A DNA stretch of 64,000 bases from Limnanthes douglasii subsp. nivea. Lineage: Eukaryota > Streptophyta > Magnoliopsida > Brassicales > Limnanthaceae. Positions 9,840 through 20,424 of the stretch are shown piece after piece. The first letter of the stretch is position 1; each line of letters starts with the position of its first letter. The notes under the pieces are model-generated. The model saw only the letters and a list, made by a program, of their open reading frames with translations. It was not told the origin of the DNA and made no database searches. Both the position numbers and the translations under genes were made by a program. Where the stretch lies: the NCBI GenBank assembly GCA_036936605.1, contig JAUPFV010000002.1, forward strand, positions 253,353,305 to 253,417,304, in the 5' to 3' direction.

Positions 9840-11830
9840 TAGGAAGAAGGTGACTAGCATAATGAAAATCCAATGACTAGTGATCTCCAACACCTTACTT
9901 GCAAACAACAAGAGCTCGTCAGTAGAATCGTCTAACGGCAAAAAACGATTAATCGTGTTCACCATATCAACCGTGGAGCTCTCGGTAAGAATACGAGGCG
10001 TGTTGTTAAACCAACCGTACCTCTTCACATATTCCTTGTACTGGCGGATGATGTGTGACTACTCCCTTCCAAGGGCCTCGAGTACCTATCAATCATGGAC
10101 AGGTGTTCCCTCCAGTTCGTCCAATGCTTACCATACAACAAATAATGAATATGGTCTACTCTTGAGAGACCGGTTCTAGCCACAAAGGGGTTCATCGGCT
10201 TCTCCTGGATCCAACCAAACTAGCACATCACTCGGTCCGGGTGATATGCCTCGCTTACCATCATAAGGCGAATAGGGTTTCGATACAACTCTATTGAGTG
10301 CTCCGGCCACACTTCACGAACATCCTCGTAAGGTCGGAAAATCACCTACACACATGCAATTACTCATACAATCATAGAATTAATAGACAAATATTAATAA
10401 ACGTAAACAAGCTAACTTACATCTGTCTCTCCTTGCGCCGCGAGAATGTCACGGTAGTACGGCTTCCCGCGAGCTAGTGATCCTGGTACCTTTTTGGGCA
10501 AACAGGCCAGCATTTTCGGATCGGTCGGGCTGTAACCGTTATTCACGAGTACCCGGAAGATAGGAAAGTGATCATAGACCCAACACTTCATCAAGGGCGA
10601 AAACCCAACCAAGCTCTTCAAGAAGTGCTTGAAATACCTCTCAGGATGTTGTACAACCACACGAGTGCACAAGTACCCTATTCGTACTCACCAAACTTCG
10701 ACAAATCCTCAAGGTGATGAAGAAATTGCACTGGATGTTCTTCTGGCTCGTGTTTGTGAAGATAGTACACCCAAGGAAGAACATGATGTATGCCTTAGCA
10801 GCTGCCTTCTTCATATCCATAGTCAGGGCGACATTAGAATCCAAATACTCCTCAGCGGAAAACATCGTCCTTAGCAATCGGACGCCGAATCCACTCCCAT
10901 CATGCGCCTCCATATCCTCCTGCACAACATCCGCTGAAACTCCCAACAAGTATGCGTAGCATGCATATGTCGCATTTATCAACTCCGGCCTAAAGATATC
11001 GATAATTATCCCCTCGACCGGGAGGCCAGTAATCACGTACACGTTATCCAGCGCCATGGTCATCTCCCGAACCAAAACTGGAAAGTATTCGTCTCTTCGT
11101 GCCACTTCTCAATGAACACCTCGTCCAACTGTACGTGGTTGTTGAACTTCGGTAGATGGCGCATTAGTGGCCAGAACGGTGTCTTTTCCAACAAAGCCTC
11201 CACCCCCGATTGTTTGCTAAGGTCTCACTGACCGAGCATACTGTACTTCGATTGGACCGTGATACCAGATCACGACTGGAAAAACAATCAAACATAGATA
11301 TAATGTTAACAAAATATTTTAAGTAATAAAACATATAATTAAGTCCAAAATTCAAAAACTTACGTCATCCATAAATGTGTAGTACGCCTCATGCTACGTA
11401 TAGTCCGAGAACAGAAGGATAATATTTTGGGATAGAAATAAGTTTATCCATCCTTCCGGATCAGTTGAACGTCCTTCCGCACGGACCTCTCTTCGAGGTG
11501 GTGGCATAGGACCTCCATTTCCTCCTCCGTCCCGTCCTCGTCAATAAGCGCACGTCGTTGACTAGGGTCCTCTCGTGGAGGAGAAGGCTGTACTCTGCGC
11601 TCCCTTGTGGCCTCATATATTCTATACCACAAGGAGCGTTCCATCTGGACCGTGCTCACCTTATGTTCGATCCGATCCCCACGTTTGGGCCGATCACCCT
11701 TTAATTGACCACTACCTTCACCTTTTCTGAGCGGAGGGACGTTTTCCGGTTGACGCCTTGCGATTTTCCTCGCCTTCTGTTTATCCGGTCTAGGTGCTTC
11801 ATGCTTGCGGGCAGAAATAAAAAAAATAGA
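9840..11830 (-). pseudogene. Plant mobile domain (PMD) protein gene, disabled
   Basis: Minus-strand gene remnant. A charged N-terminal segment (11820-11450) holds KQKARKIARRQPENVPPLRK and MERSLWYRIYEATRERR. After an AT-rich, probably intronic gap (11350-11280), the PMD proper starts near 11200: PFWPLMRHLPKFNNH, LDEVFIEKWHEETNTFQF, then in another frame GEMTMALDNVYVITGLPVEG-like MTMALDNVYVITGLPVEG (11070-11010). It continues with AAAKAYIMFFLGCTIFTN (10800-10750), LEDLSKFGEYE followed by a TAG where relatives have Trp (about 10680), FSPLMKCWVYDHFPIFR (10590-10540) and AYHPDRVMCQFGWIQEKPMN (10240-10190). The family is found in transposons and in host MAIN/MAIL-type proteins. The frameshift near 11085 and the TAG disable it. 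Its two flanking GC-rich arrays suggest it belongs to a mobile unit. Confidence 0.8.
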
Positions 11831-11852
11831 AATGTAGTGAAAAAGTACTAGG

Positions 11853-12140
11853 TCCCCGTCGGGTAAACAATTTTCAACCGGCGTGGATTTAATATTAATT
11901 TAGAAAATAATTACCACCCCGCAGGTTGAATAATTGTCACCCGACGGGGATTTAATTTTATTTTATGGAATCAATTTCGACCCCACCGGGTAAATCCAGC
12001 CAAACCGGCGGGGACAACGAACACTATCTGTCTAGGTTGGCTACCCCGTCGGGTCAATTCATTTACACCTTGCGGAGATGAAGAAAAATCTGGAAAAAAA
12101 ACTCTCCCCGCCGTTATGACTAGTTCTCATCCGGCGGGGA
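11853..12140. repeat. 62-63 bp tandem repeat with an inverted motif pair in every unit, array 2
   Basis: Five units begin at 11853, 11916, 11979, 12042 and 12104, a period of 63, 63, 63 and 62 bp. Each unit has a left arm like TCCCCGTCGGGT, a 10-14 bp AT-rich spacer and a right arm like ACCGGCGGGGA, so each single strand can fold into a GC-clamped hairpin. Between hairpins the sequence is AT-rich. The array lies just upstream of the PMD gene's N-terminal coding stretch, possibly inside its first intron. Confidence 0.85.
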
Positions 12141-12365
12141 ACAAGAGCAGACCAAAAAACTCCATTAAAATACCTCAAACCAAAACTTAAAATCTACCCT
12201 AAAACACCAAATCAGTCACAACTGAATACTCCTAGCATCAATACACAACTACAAACACGTAAATACGCATGCTTTGTCTATTCTAACAACCAATGTAATT
12301 CAAAATCTTGAAAAATAATGATAAACTAAACATAACAAAAACAATATTTAAAAGTAGAAACTTAC

Positions 12366-12560
12366 TTTATTCTTTTTCCCATTGTTGTTCTTGAGTATAT
12401 CAATTTACTGGAGTTGTTGAAGTTCGATTTCGGGACTGATTTCGGAGGTTTGTAGAAGGAGGGAAAGGAGAGAAAGGAGAGAGAAACTTGCGGCTGATTT
12501 TGGTTTATTTTTATTTTGGAGATGATTAGTGTTTAAGATTAGAAGTTAATAAAAGTGAAG
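12366..12560 (-). promoter_or_regulatory. Possible 5' leader and first exon of the PMD gene
   Basis: The minus strand has a CT-rich leader (CTCTCTCCTTTCTCTCC near 12485-12465) ending in CAACAATGGG with ATG at 12382-12380, then six codons and a GTAAGT donor at 12365. This is the look of a plant first exon, with array 2 in the intron. I could not join it in phase to the 11.8-kb coding stretch with the one AG seen there, so the link is tentative. Confidence 0.3.
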
Positions 12561-13366
12561 GAGTGTTAGCTACTTAAAATATGTATGGGTATGGTTAAAT
12601 ATGAGACTCTTATCCAAAAAATTCCTAATTTAACCATAACCGTGTGATAATGCTCTGAAAAAAGTGCTAATAAAAATTTCCAACATTAGTTGATGAAAGC
12701 AAAACTAATACAATTGTGAAATTCCTGAATCCATATTGGGCAATCCACCTATTCCCGTCACGTTTATGAGATAAATAATTTCACTATTGATTCATTTTTA
12801 CATTAAATATTAAATAAACTTTGTTAAATTATCAGATTTGGATTACACTTTCCTACCTTTGGTTTAATATTGCATATGTTATTACTTCTTTATTAAATAC
12901 AATTTAAATAGTTAAAAAATCAAATTATGACCAAAATACATTAGATTTTTCAAAGCGACCAAAAAAAACCTTATATAAATCAACCCATTCTTCCTTGTAC
13001 AAATATTGCATCTTTTATTAAGTAACATCCTTTTAGTTGTTGAACGCTAACTAATATTATTGTTGCATTTGTATTATTTATAGAATATTGTTTGAAACAT
13101 CTAATATGAATGTTAGTTATATAACATTTTCTCACAAAAAAAACATTTAATCCACCCTCTAGAAAAAAATATATCTTGATGTAGATCAAAATACCAAAAC
13201 TCTCATATACAAAAAGATTATAACCCTGTAGAATATTGAGGAGAATAATCTAAATGAACTATCGAACTCAACATTCTACAAAAAAAAAAACTAAAAAAGA
13301 AGAAAAATAAATTTAAAAACTAAACAAACAATTTAAAAATATTCAAAAATCCATCAACAAGCATCG
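12560..13366. other. Intergenic AT-rich stretch
   Basis: No coding frame, LTR end or repeat array was recognised. It separates the PMD unit from the small LTR element. Confidence 0.5.
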
Positions 13367-13574
13367 AACAAACTATATGGACTAGTAGGTCTAGGCCGTA
13401 TATTTCTAACCCCCTCTCTCAAACTCACAAGGTTTATTCTCGAATTTTGAGTTTGTTACACGAAATAAAAACAAAAATTGCAACAAATACCAAACACCAA
13501 ACTTCAAAACCATACTAAAAGCTAAAATCAAAATAAAAGTCAAGATCAAAATCGACACGTCGAAACCAAAATCG

Positions 13575-13811
13575 AACTCCAATCTCCAAACTCTAATCTC
13601 TAATCTCCAAACTCTAATATTCAAATTTCAATCTCTAATCTTCAATCTCCAATCTCCAATCTCCAATCTCCAAACTCCAATCTCCAATCTCTAAACTCCA
13701 ATCTCCAATCTCTAATATTCATTTTCCATTTTCCATTCTTCATTCTTCATTCTTCATTCTTCATTCTTCAAAATCCAAACTCCAATCTCCAAACTCCAAA
13801 CTAATCCAAAC
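13575..13811. repeat. G-free low-complexity stretch
   Basis: The plus strand has no G for 237 nt. It is made of CTCCAAT/CTCTAAT-type heptamers, then five CATTCTT-type heptamers (about 13727-13770), grading on the right into CCAAACAAAT-type repeats with rare G. It forms part of the interior of the small LTR element. Confidence 0.85.
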
Positions 13812-14515
13812 GAAATTTAAACACCAAACAAATCCAAACAAAGCCAAACAAAACCAAACAAATCCAAACAAATCGGAACAAACCCAAACAAATCCAAAAA
13901 AATCCAAACAAGTCAAAACGAATTCAAACTAAATTTATACCAAATCCAAATCCAAACGAAGAACGAAATCTAAACACAAATCAAATAAGAACGAATCAAA
14001 ATAACATACGCCGATCTAAGAAAACTTCAGACATAATCTGAATGCCAAATAAAATTTAAACACCAAAACGACAAACGTCGATCTAAGCAAACGTCAAACA
14101 AAGTCCAAACACCGGAAAAAATCCAAACAAAATTCGAATGCCGGATTCAAATACCAAATCTAAAATTAAATTCCATACTAAATCCAAATTCAAATCTAAT
14201 TTCTGATCAAGATCAAAATTGAATCAACGATTTTACCAACACAAATCTGCACTGTTCCAGTAATGATTTCTCCTTAACCGTAGCACTGAATCATAATCCA
14301 GCCGGTCATATTAAAGGATTAGATGTCTCAAACCCACTGCCCAAAATTCAGAAACGATAGACACCTTTTACTTTTCCATCAGGTTTACTGATTGTGGATG
14401 CACACACTAGATCCAGAGAACCAAAAAAATTCACTTTTTTTTCTTCCTGCGGATATCTAAAACAACTGTCTGCCGACACAGCAGAAGACATAAAAACTTC
14501 AAGATCTAAACCTAT

Positions 14516-14527
14516 GCTTTGATACCA
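14516..14527 (-). other. Primer binding site
   Basis: TGGTATCAAAGC on the minus strand, complementary to the 3' end of plant initiator-Met tRNA except for one A in place of G. Confidence 0.65.
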
Positions 14528-14681
14528 TTTAAAAAAAGATAAACAAAGAAAGACGACTAGAGAAACCAAAGGACGACTAGGGTTTTATTATTTAGAGAGC
14601 GTACCAATTACATAGAGTACAAAGCTCTTATTTATAGACAAACTATATGGGCTAATATGCTTAAGCCTTATATGTCTAACA
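14528..14681 (-). repeat. 5' LTR of the small LTR element
   Basis: TGTTAGAC start, an internal CTATAAATAAGAGC TATA box, and an end directly against the primer binding site. Its first 45 bp match 13411-13367 with several mismatches. Confidence 0.65.
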
Positions 14682-14879
14682 ATGTTAATGCTAAAATTAT
14701 TATTTTATCACCTACCTTTGTAGGTGAATCGTCAATAATAAATCCATATTCCTTTGTTGGTCGATTTACCAATATTATTCTAGTCTTAACACGAACCTTT
14801 AATAAAACTTCAAATTGATGTATATACTTTTACTAACTTATTCGACACATCCTCTCTTTACACGATTTAAAATACAATT

Positions 14880-15156
14880 TCCCCCAAGGGGTAGCCGAGA
14901 TGGTTGAGTAAGACATGTTTGTGACCAAAGGTCATGAGTTTGAGTCCTTGTACATACGCTTTCTCGGCTAACCCTGTCACCTTGTGTAATTTACCTTCTG
15001 GCGTTGGTTTGCAGGTTATTGCATCAGACTGAGGGTTTATCCTTTGCGTACTCATTGCACTCGGAGCAGCAGGCTATTGCGTCAGATGGAAGTTTTACCA
15101 TGTGCGCACTCATTGCACTCTGAGTAGCGGCTGCGGGTTCCCTCTGAAAAAAAAAA
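14880..15156 (+). mobile_element. Full-length tRNA-derived SINE
   Basis: The head resembles a tRNA: GGGGTAGCCGAGATGGTTGA at 14888 with an A-box (TAGCCGAGATGG, 14892-14903) and a B-box-like GAGTTTGAGTCC ending at 14947. A tRNA-unrelated body follows, with the doubled CACTCATTGCACTC motif, ending in CTCTG and a run of A. The element is flanked by a 16-bp direct repeat, GATTTAAAATACAATT (14864-14879) and the same with one change (15157-15172), the mark of target-primed insertion. Two more copies are at 38.2 kb and 62.5 kb. Confidence 0.85.
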
Positions 15157-15229
15157 GATTTAAAATATAATTATTTACCAAAAAATCTTATAGATTTTGT
15201 AAAATTTGGTTATGCTTGCCAGTAGATAG

Positions 15230-15830
15230 TTTTCATCTGATGAATCATTAAAATTAAAACAAGAAGTAATTGCTCAAAAAAAACCTTCTGGAAATATAGA
15301 AGCAAAAGGAAAACGAATGGATAAATAATAAGCAAATCTCAAAAGATATTTATGATTAAAAGATAAAGAAAATATCAAACTTCAAACTTCTAACAAACAA
15401 TTAGAAAAAGAAAACACCAAACTTAAGGATGAAGTTAAAATCTCAAAAAATAAAAAGATGTAGGTGTTGAAAAATTAAGGCAAGCCAACGTTTTAGATGA
15501 CACGACAAAAGTTATAAAAGAACATCGTATACTGATGTTAACACAAATAATTGATCACAACATATTCAAAAATCTGCCTTTATAGGACCATATTGAAACT
15601 ATCTTTCTGACAAGTACCAAAATATATGTCGTGCATCTACTTGTTATTCTGATCATGTTGTCAAGCATTCTTTCAGAAATGATACTTGTATTCTCGATGA
15701 TATTAGTAACAATCAAGACGAAACTACTACTAAAGGAAGCATAACTCCACCCCGAAACTTTTGACGTTATTACTGAGAAATTAATTGAATCACTAGGTTA
15801 TTCATCCACTTGTGAAAACTTTTAAATTTT
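15230..15830 (+). pseudogene. Weak copia-type gag fragment
   Basis: The left part is Lys/Glu/Asn-rich with coiled-coil character (KQLEKENTKLKDEVKISKN, about 15380-15450). The right part (about 15580-15770) reads IGPY, a TGA where Trp is expected, then NYLSDKYQNICRASTCYSDH and VVKHSFRND. This resembles the run into the zinc knuckle of some copia Gag proteins, with the CxxC spacing lost. It may instead be unrelated; confidence is low. Confidence 0.3.
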
Positions 15831-15834
15831 ATGA

Positions 15835-16980
15835 ATCGTTATGTAATAGTTTAACTACTTAGAACTTTCGTTGACTAACATCCAGTTGTTATATTTTTAT
15901 TTATCTTAACAATTTACCAATTAATATTCAACTATTTTTAATCACTTTCTTTTATATATTCGTAGATTCTTCATTTAAAACTTAAATTGCCATGGTCAAA
16001 TATACTTTTTCGATCGTATTATTTTAAAAAATCGTAGTTTAAATATTATTTTAAAAATCAACATTTATGTCGTCATGAATCATATACGATCATTAATTTA
16101 TAAATAAATTTTAAGCATTACTTATTTCTTTAACTTTTTATAAAAAGATAATTACTTTTACTGATGTCGATTCATTATTATCACATATCATATAGTATGA
16201 TTTCTTATCACTTTTGACAAGTAATGTGTCCTCTTATATTATTATTTTTTTGTAGGTTTTGTCTTGTACTCATATTCTATTTGAGTGGCGTGTGTAGTCA
16301 TTTACACTTTATGAACTAGATTTGTCTTATAATCATAAGTGTAACTTATACCTTTACAATATGGCATTTACACCCTTAGCGTGACGTTTTTTTCCTTTTG
16401 ATGTTGTTTTATTACGTGGACTAACTAATTTACTCTCACGTTTATTAAAGTAAACTATCTTTTTATAAATTAACTCATCTTTATCCATATTTTCAACTAA
16501 AACTGCATCGTCTCCCAAAGTAATTGTTTTGTAATTAAATATAGAGATTTTGTCATTAACTCAAACCGACTCTGATTTCCTCGTATCATTGATTTTACAA
16601 TATATTAAAATTATATTACTCTGATCGTAGTTCCTTCAGTTGTCATTCCAAATAGAAAAAAAACGATTGATTGTTTTCAGAATCCATCGTCAAATTTTGA
16701 ACATTCCTCGCATCCGTTTTTTCAGCATGCTATAAAATTGTTATCACTATCACATTTGTCATTATCTTTCTTGATCTTTCTTAAACAATGTTGTCTTCGA
16801 AAGTTGGAAACCTTGATATTGATGTTTATGGTATAACATTCGGTGTTCCTTTCATGACGTTATTCTCATAAACTGGCAAAACAACGTTTCCAGAATTCAT
16901 TATTAGAGATCGACGAACATATCTTTTAGGCGATTCTTTATCCATTCCTGATATATTCATCACCATTTGGTAAAATAATA
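15835..16980. other. No recognisable gene
   Basis: AT-rich DNA without a convincing frame or repeat. It may include decayed 5' sequence of the adjacent gypsy element. Confidence 0.45.
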
Positions 16981-16984
16981 TTTT

Positions 16985-17560
16985 TTTAGAATATTTTTTC
17001 TACATGTGAAACCAAAAATGATGAATGAATTTATTCTTTAAAATTGTATCGAAGAGATAAGACTATAAATTATCAAGAGTAATCATAAATGTAGTATTAT
17101 TAGTTCAAGAATAAACCATTTTTACAATGATCAAATATTTTTATTTATAACTACTTTATCCCTAAATATTCAGGATGGAAGACACGTGTATGTTTTGACA
17201 TGTTTTATCTATCTATTATATAATTTACTATTTTACCCATTAACCGTTATGGGTATTCCGATAATATGTTTTGATATCCTCAAGTTATTTCTGTCACCTC
17301 CTCATCTTTAATTGAAAAATCAATTGATATTAAAGATCTTATTTTACCGATACTTTGTATTATCTCTCCACTTTTATCTATTAAATCCACCATTAGTCAA
17401 CGTCTTATCTTGATGATACTTAATTCTTTTACCAATGTTATCAATTATAAATTTTACCTGTCTTCTTTCATATGTTATTCAATACTTTTATTTTATTGAT
17501 GTCTTCATAATAACTTGAACAACCAATTTATCTTGTAATATAAATCTTTACCTTTAAAAA
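16985..17560 (+). repeat. Left LTR of the old gypsy element
   Basis: It shares with 19860-20420 the order TTTATCCCTAAAT, GAYACRYGTATSTTTTGACATG, CATCTATTA, a run ending TCTGTCACCTCC or TTGTGTCTCC, and later TCACCAATT/ATCAATTATAA blocks. Boundaries are approximate. Confidence 0.55.
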
Positions 17561-17889
17561 AAGATAACGACGTCCAATCTACATATAACTATATCAACCT
17601 ACTCACTCTAGACTACTAATAAACTCTTATTATCGGGAAGAATCAGTTAGTGACATATATGTGTAGATTTTACTGACTTGAATATAAATCATCTTGAAGA
17701 ACCATTTTCGATGAGAAAGATAGAATAAATGGTATATTTGACTTCGGGTAATAAAATCTTTATCATTCATTGATGCGTACGCATGGTAAAATCAGATACA
17801 AATGTGTCTATCAGATGAATAATGTACTATTGTTATTAGCGATCGAGGTTTTCATTGTTAAAAATGCTCATGCTCTTTAGGTTAAAAAT

Positions 17890-18660
17890 ATAGTAGCTAC
17901 TTACTTGAGGCTTGGAAACAAAGATTTTTCTAGTACGATAGACCATAACATAGGGCTATACATAGATGATATGTTGCATAAGAGTCCGATGATGTCGATC
18001 ATATAAAAAACTCTAAAGAAATGTTAAAAACCTTACGGGCACTTGGAAGTGAATTCAGAGAAGTGTGCCTTTAGGGTTTGGTCATGTAATTATTTGGGTC
18101 ATCTGGTCATTGAGAATGGTATAGAAACAAATACATCATGGTTGGTAGCTTTAGCTTTCATTCACCTTCCAAGGTCAACCAAGGAAATCCATATAATGGA
18201 TGCAGGTTGGTAACTTTGAATAGGTTCATATCGTAGTTCTCGGATAATTTTTATAATTTATTTGACTTATTAAAAAAGATTCATCGCTTCCAATGGACTG
18301 AAGGGTGTTATCGGTCTTTCTATAATATTAAATAATATTTATTTATCTTCACAAGTGTTATCAAAACTCTTTCATTCAAAACACTCTATATTTACCTATC
18401 AGTTTCAGATTATAGTGTTAGTGTCATACCTAGTAAGGCGAGTAACGAATAGTCTGAGGTCAATCTACTTTGTAAAAAAATGTACTTTTAGAAGTAAAGA
18501 CATTGTATATCTAACAAGATAAACTAGCTCTCACCGTAGATTGGGAGTCAGAAAAAGAGACCTTACTACAAATGCCACTTTATTATTGTATGCACTTTTT
18601 TTACCCTTTGAACTGTGTTATAGAGATAGGATGTCTTGTGGAGACTAACTCGTTGTCCTT
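17890..18660 (+). pseudogene. Gypsy reverse transcriptase and RNase H remnant
   Basis: Plus-strand frames give LYIDDMLHKSPDDVDHI (about 17955-18005; YIDD active site), VNSEKCAFRVWSCNYLGHLV (18050-18110), IHLPRSTKEIH (18160-18195) and the SSDNFYNLFDLLKK-like and FQWTEGCYR blocks (18240-18310). RNase H traces (TYQFQIIVLVSYLV near 18400, matching the 'YLYLAVSxxAVSAVL' strand) follow. Shifts occur every 50-150 bp. It is a plant Ty3/gypsy RT of the Tat/Athila side, but the exact lineage cannot be fixed. Confidence 0.65.
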
Positions 18661-18734
18661 TAGAGATAGAGGATTGTAATGTATATTTTGAGCTAATGAA
18701 AACTATAAAGAACCAAGAATTAGAGTAATTATGA

Positions 18735-18960
18735 ATGAGTTGCATGTTAAATTTAAGAGTGCGTGGCATAATCTTCCAAGTCTATGATAAGGTATTAAGG
18801 AAGATTTTTCAATATAGTAAATATTTTAAGGAGGGCAAGCTCGTCCCCAATAAGGAAAGACCATATACAATGGTTGAAAATATCAAGGCATGGACATACA
18901 AATTAATGATGATAAAGGCAAACCATTTACACATCGTTGGAACATAAAATATTTGAAACT
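18735..18960 (+). pseudogene. Gypsy integrase C-terminal domain
   Basis: Reads QVYDKVLRKIFQYSKYFKEG, then KLVPNKERPYTMVENIKAWT and YKLM. This matches the standard 'VGDLVLRR...GKLAPNWEGPYRV...GAYRL' block near the integrase C-terminus. It follows RT/RNase H remnants with no integrase core between, so an internal deletion of more than 1 kb is implied. Confidence 0.65.
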
Positions 18961-19859
18961 CTACTTAACTTTAAGAAGTGGGATAACTCTTTGTAAGTAT
19001 TTGTATTTTTGATGGTATACTATTTCGTACCATGTTGGAGAAATGATGTTTTAACAAGACACTTATATAATCAAACCCTTAAAATTATTATGGATAGAAA
19101 AATTTATGTGTTGAAGGAAGAGTCAAGTATAAATTAGGCACAAAGGTTACACAATCGACCCCAACAAGAAGGATAACAAAGAGTACAATTTATGTGAGAA
19201 CCATAGGAAATATAAATAATAAGAGGGCCCAAATAAGGTTGGTAGTATACCACTCTTTGAACCATTAAAGATCAATGGTTGGTAGTTACTTGTAAGCAAC
19301 AAAACCCCAAAATAGCTCGATGGAGGATCTCGAGAAGCCTAACCTTATTATAAAGACATTCAATTCATACAAGGGATGGAGAAAAAATAAATATTTAAAT
19401 TTGACACCTCATGGAGCTTGATCACTTCAAAGGGAAGCTAAAACTTTGTACCTTAACGACAACATACAAAATAATAAACATAAATCCAATCTAAAATAAT
19501 AATAAAACATGCTGGACCTGTTAGATATATCAAAGCATACCATACAACAAATCATACAACTTATGCCTTGACCATCGGAGGAATTGAGTTAAAACAATAT
19601 ATTAAAACACATACAACCATCCCTTGGACCCCTAAAAACCTGATTTGAAACAAAATAAAAATTAAAAAAAAAGTAAGTTAGATAAACAAAAGAAATAGTT
19701 ATGGTGGTTTTGGTATCATTGTTCTTCCAAACAATATAGGAAAGTTTTTCTTTTCTTCCATATACGAACGCATCACCTTCTTACATATATGTATCCTTTA
19801 AATTACTCATAACATTAAGTTCAAAACTAGTACACAATGATGAGATTGTTTTTTTTTGT

Positions 19860-20420
19860 TAAGATATTACAAAAGAGATGAGACAAAAATGATCAAGAAT
19901 ACTTTTATAAATCAAATAATCAATGTGTTATAATGATTGCATCTACTATTTATAGTAACTTTTATCCCTAAATTATATGGATGAGTGACACATGTATCTT
20001 TTGACATGTGTCGACCATCTATTACAAAATACTATTAGATATTATTCTTTATCTCTCAACGACCATTGGAAATTTAGTAATATATGGATTTTTCGTATAT
20101 CTTAATATCTCTAAGTTCTTTGTGTCTCCATTTAAATAACATTTGGCATCGGTCACCCATTAATATATGGTTTGCTGATGCTTTTATCTTATTGTATTTT
20201 TATGTTCTTTTGCTGAAGTTTGCGACTTAGTCTTTTAACGATACTTTAATATACTAATCAATTGCTCAATTTCTCCAATGACTTTGTCTTCTGCCAATAT
20301 CACCAATTCTTATAATTATCAACTTTGCTCACACTAGTCTTGATTTATTCCGTGATGTGAATTTTTACGTAATCTAGAAAATATGGATGATGCCTAAGCA
20401 AATATAACCTTATCAATGGT
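19860..20420 (+). repeat. Right LTR of the old gypsy element
   Basis: Partner of the left LTR. It also matches, in reverse orientation, the segments at 22.86-23.37 kb and 59.76-60.31 kb (GACACATGT...GACATGT, CATCTATTACAAAA, TTTGCTGATGCTTT, ATCAATTGCT, CACC/ACCAATAT blocks), so this LTR family has four copies here. Confidence 0.6.
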
Positions 20421-20424
20421 CACC

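Larger units (their letters stand above)
13367..14681 (-). mobile_element. Small non-autonomous LTR retrotransposon
   Basis: On the minus strand a 154-bp LTR (14681-14528) starts TGTTAGACATATAAGG and contains a TATAAATA box. It is followed by the primer site TGGTATCAAAGC (14527-14516), one base from the plant initiator-Met tRNA consensus. About 1.1 kb later a polypurine tract GTTTGAGAGAGGG (13424-13412) meets a partial second LTR (13411-13367), recognisable by TTAGAAATATACGG and CCATATAGTTTGT. No gag-pol domain lies between, so it needed proteins from elsewhere. The second LTR is cut short or diverged after about 45 bp. Confidence 0.7.
16985..20420 (+). mobile_element. Old plus-strand gypsy element with diverged LTRs
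   Basis: Two related direct segments (16985-17560 and 19860-20420) bracket RT and integrase C-terminal remnants on the plus strand. About 0.9 kb of non-coding sequence lies between the integrase end and the right LTR. The LTR pair is far diverged, so the insertion is old. RNase H remnants are faint and the integrase core is missing, so the interior is internally deleted. Confidence 0.6.

Noticed and set aside
9121..12140. CRISPR-like or bacterial palindrome array
   Set aside because: Plant nuclear context, paired facing motifs without unique spacers of equal length, and no cas genes.
14888..14960. A tRNA gene
   Set aside because: The tRNA-like head lacks a full cloverleaf, is followed by a SINE body and A tail, and the whole is bounded by a 16-bp target duplication.
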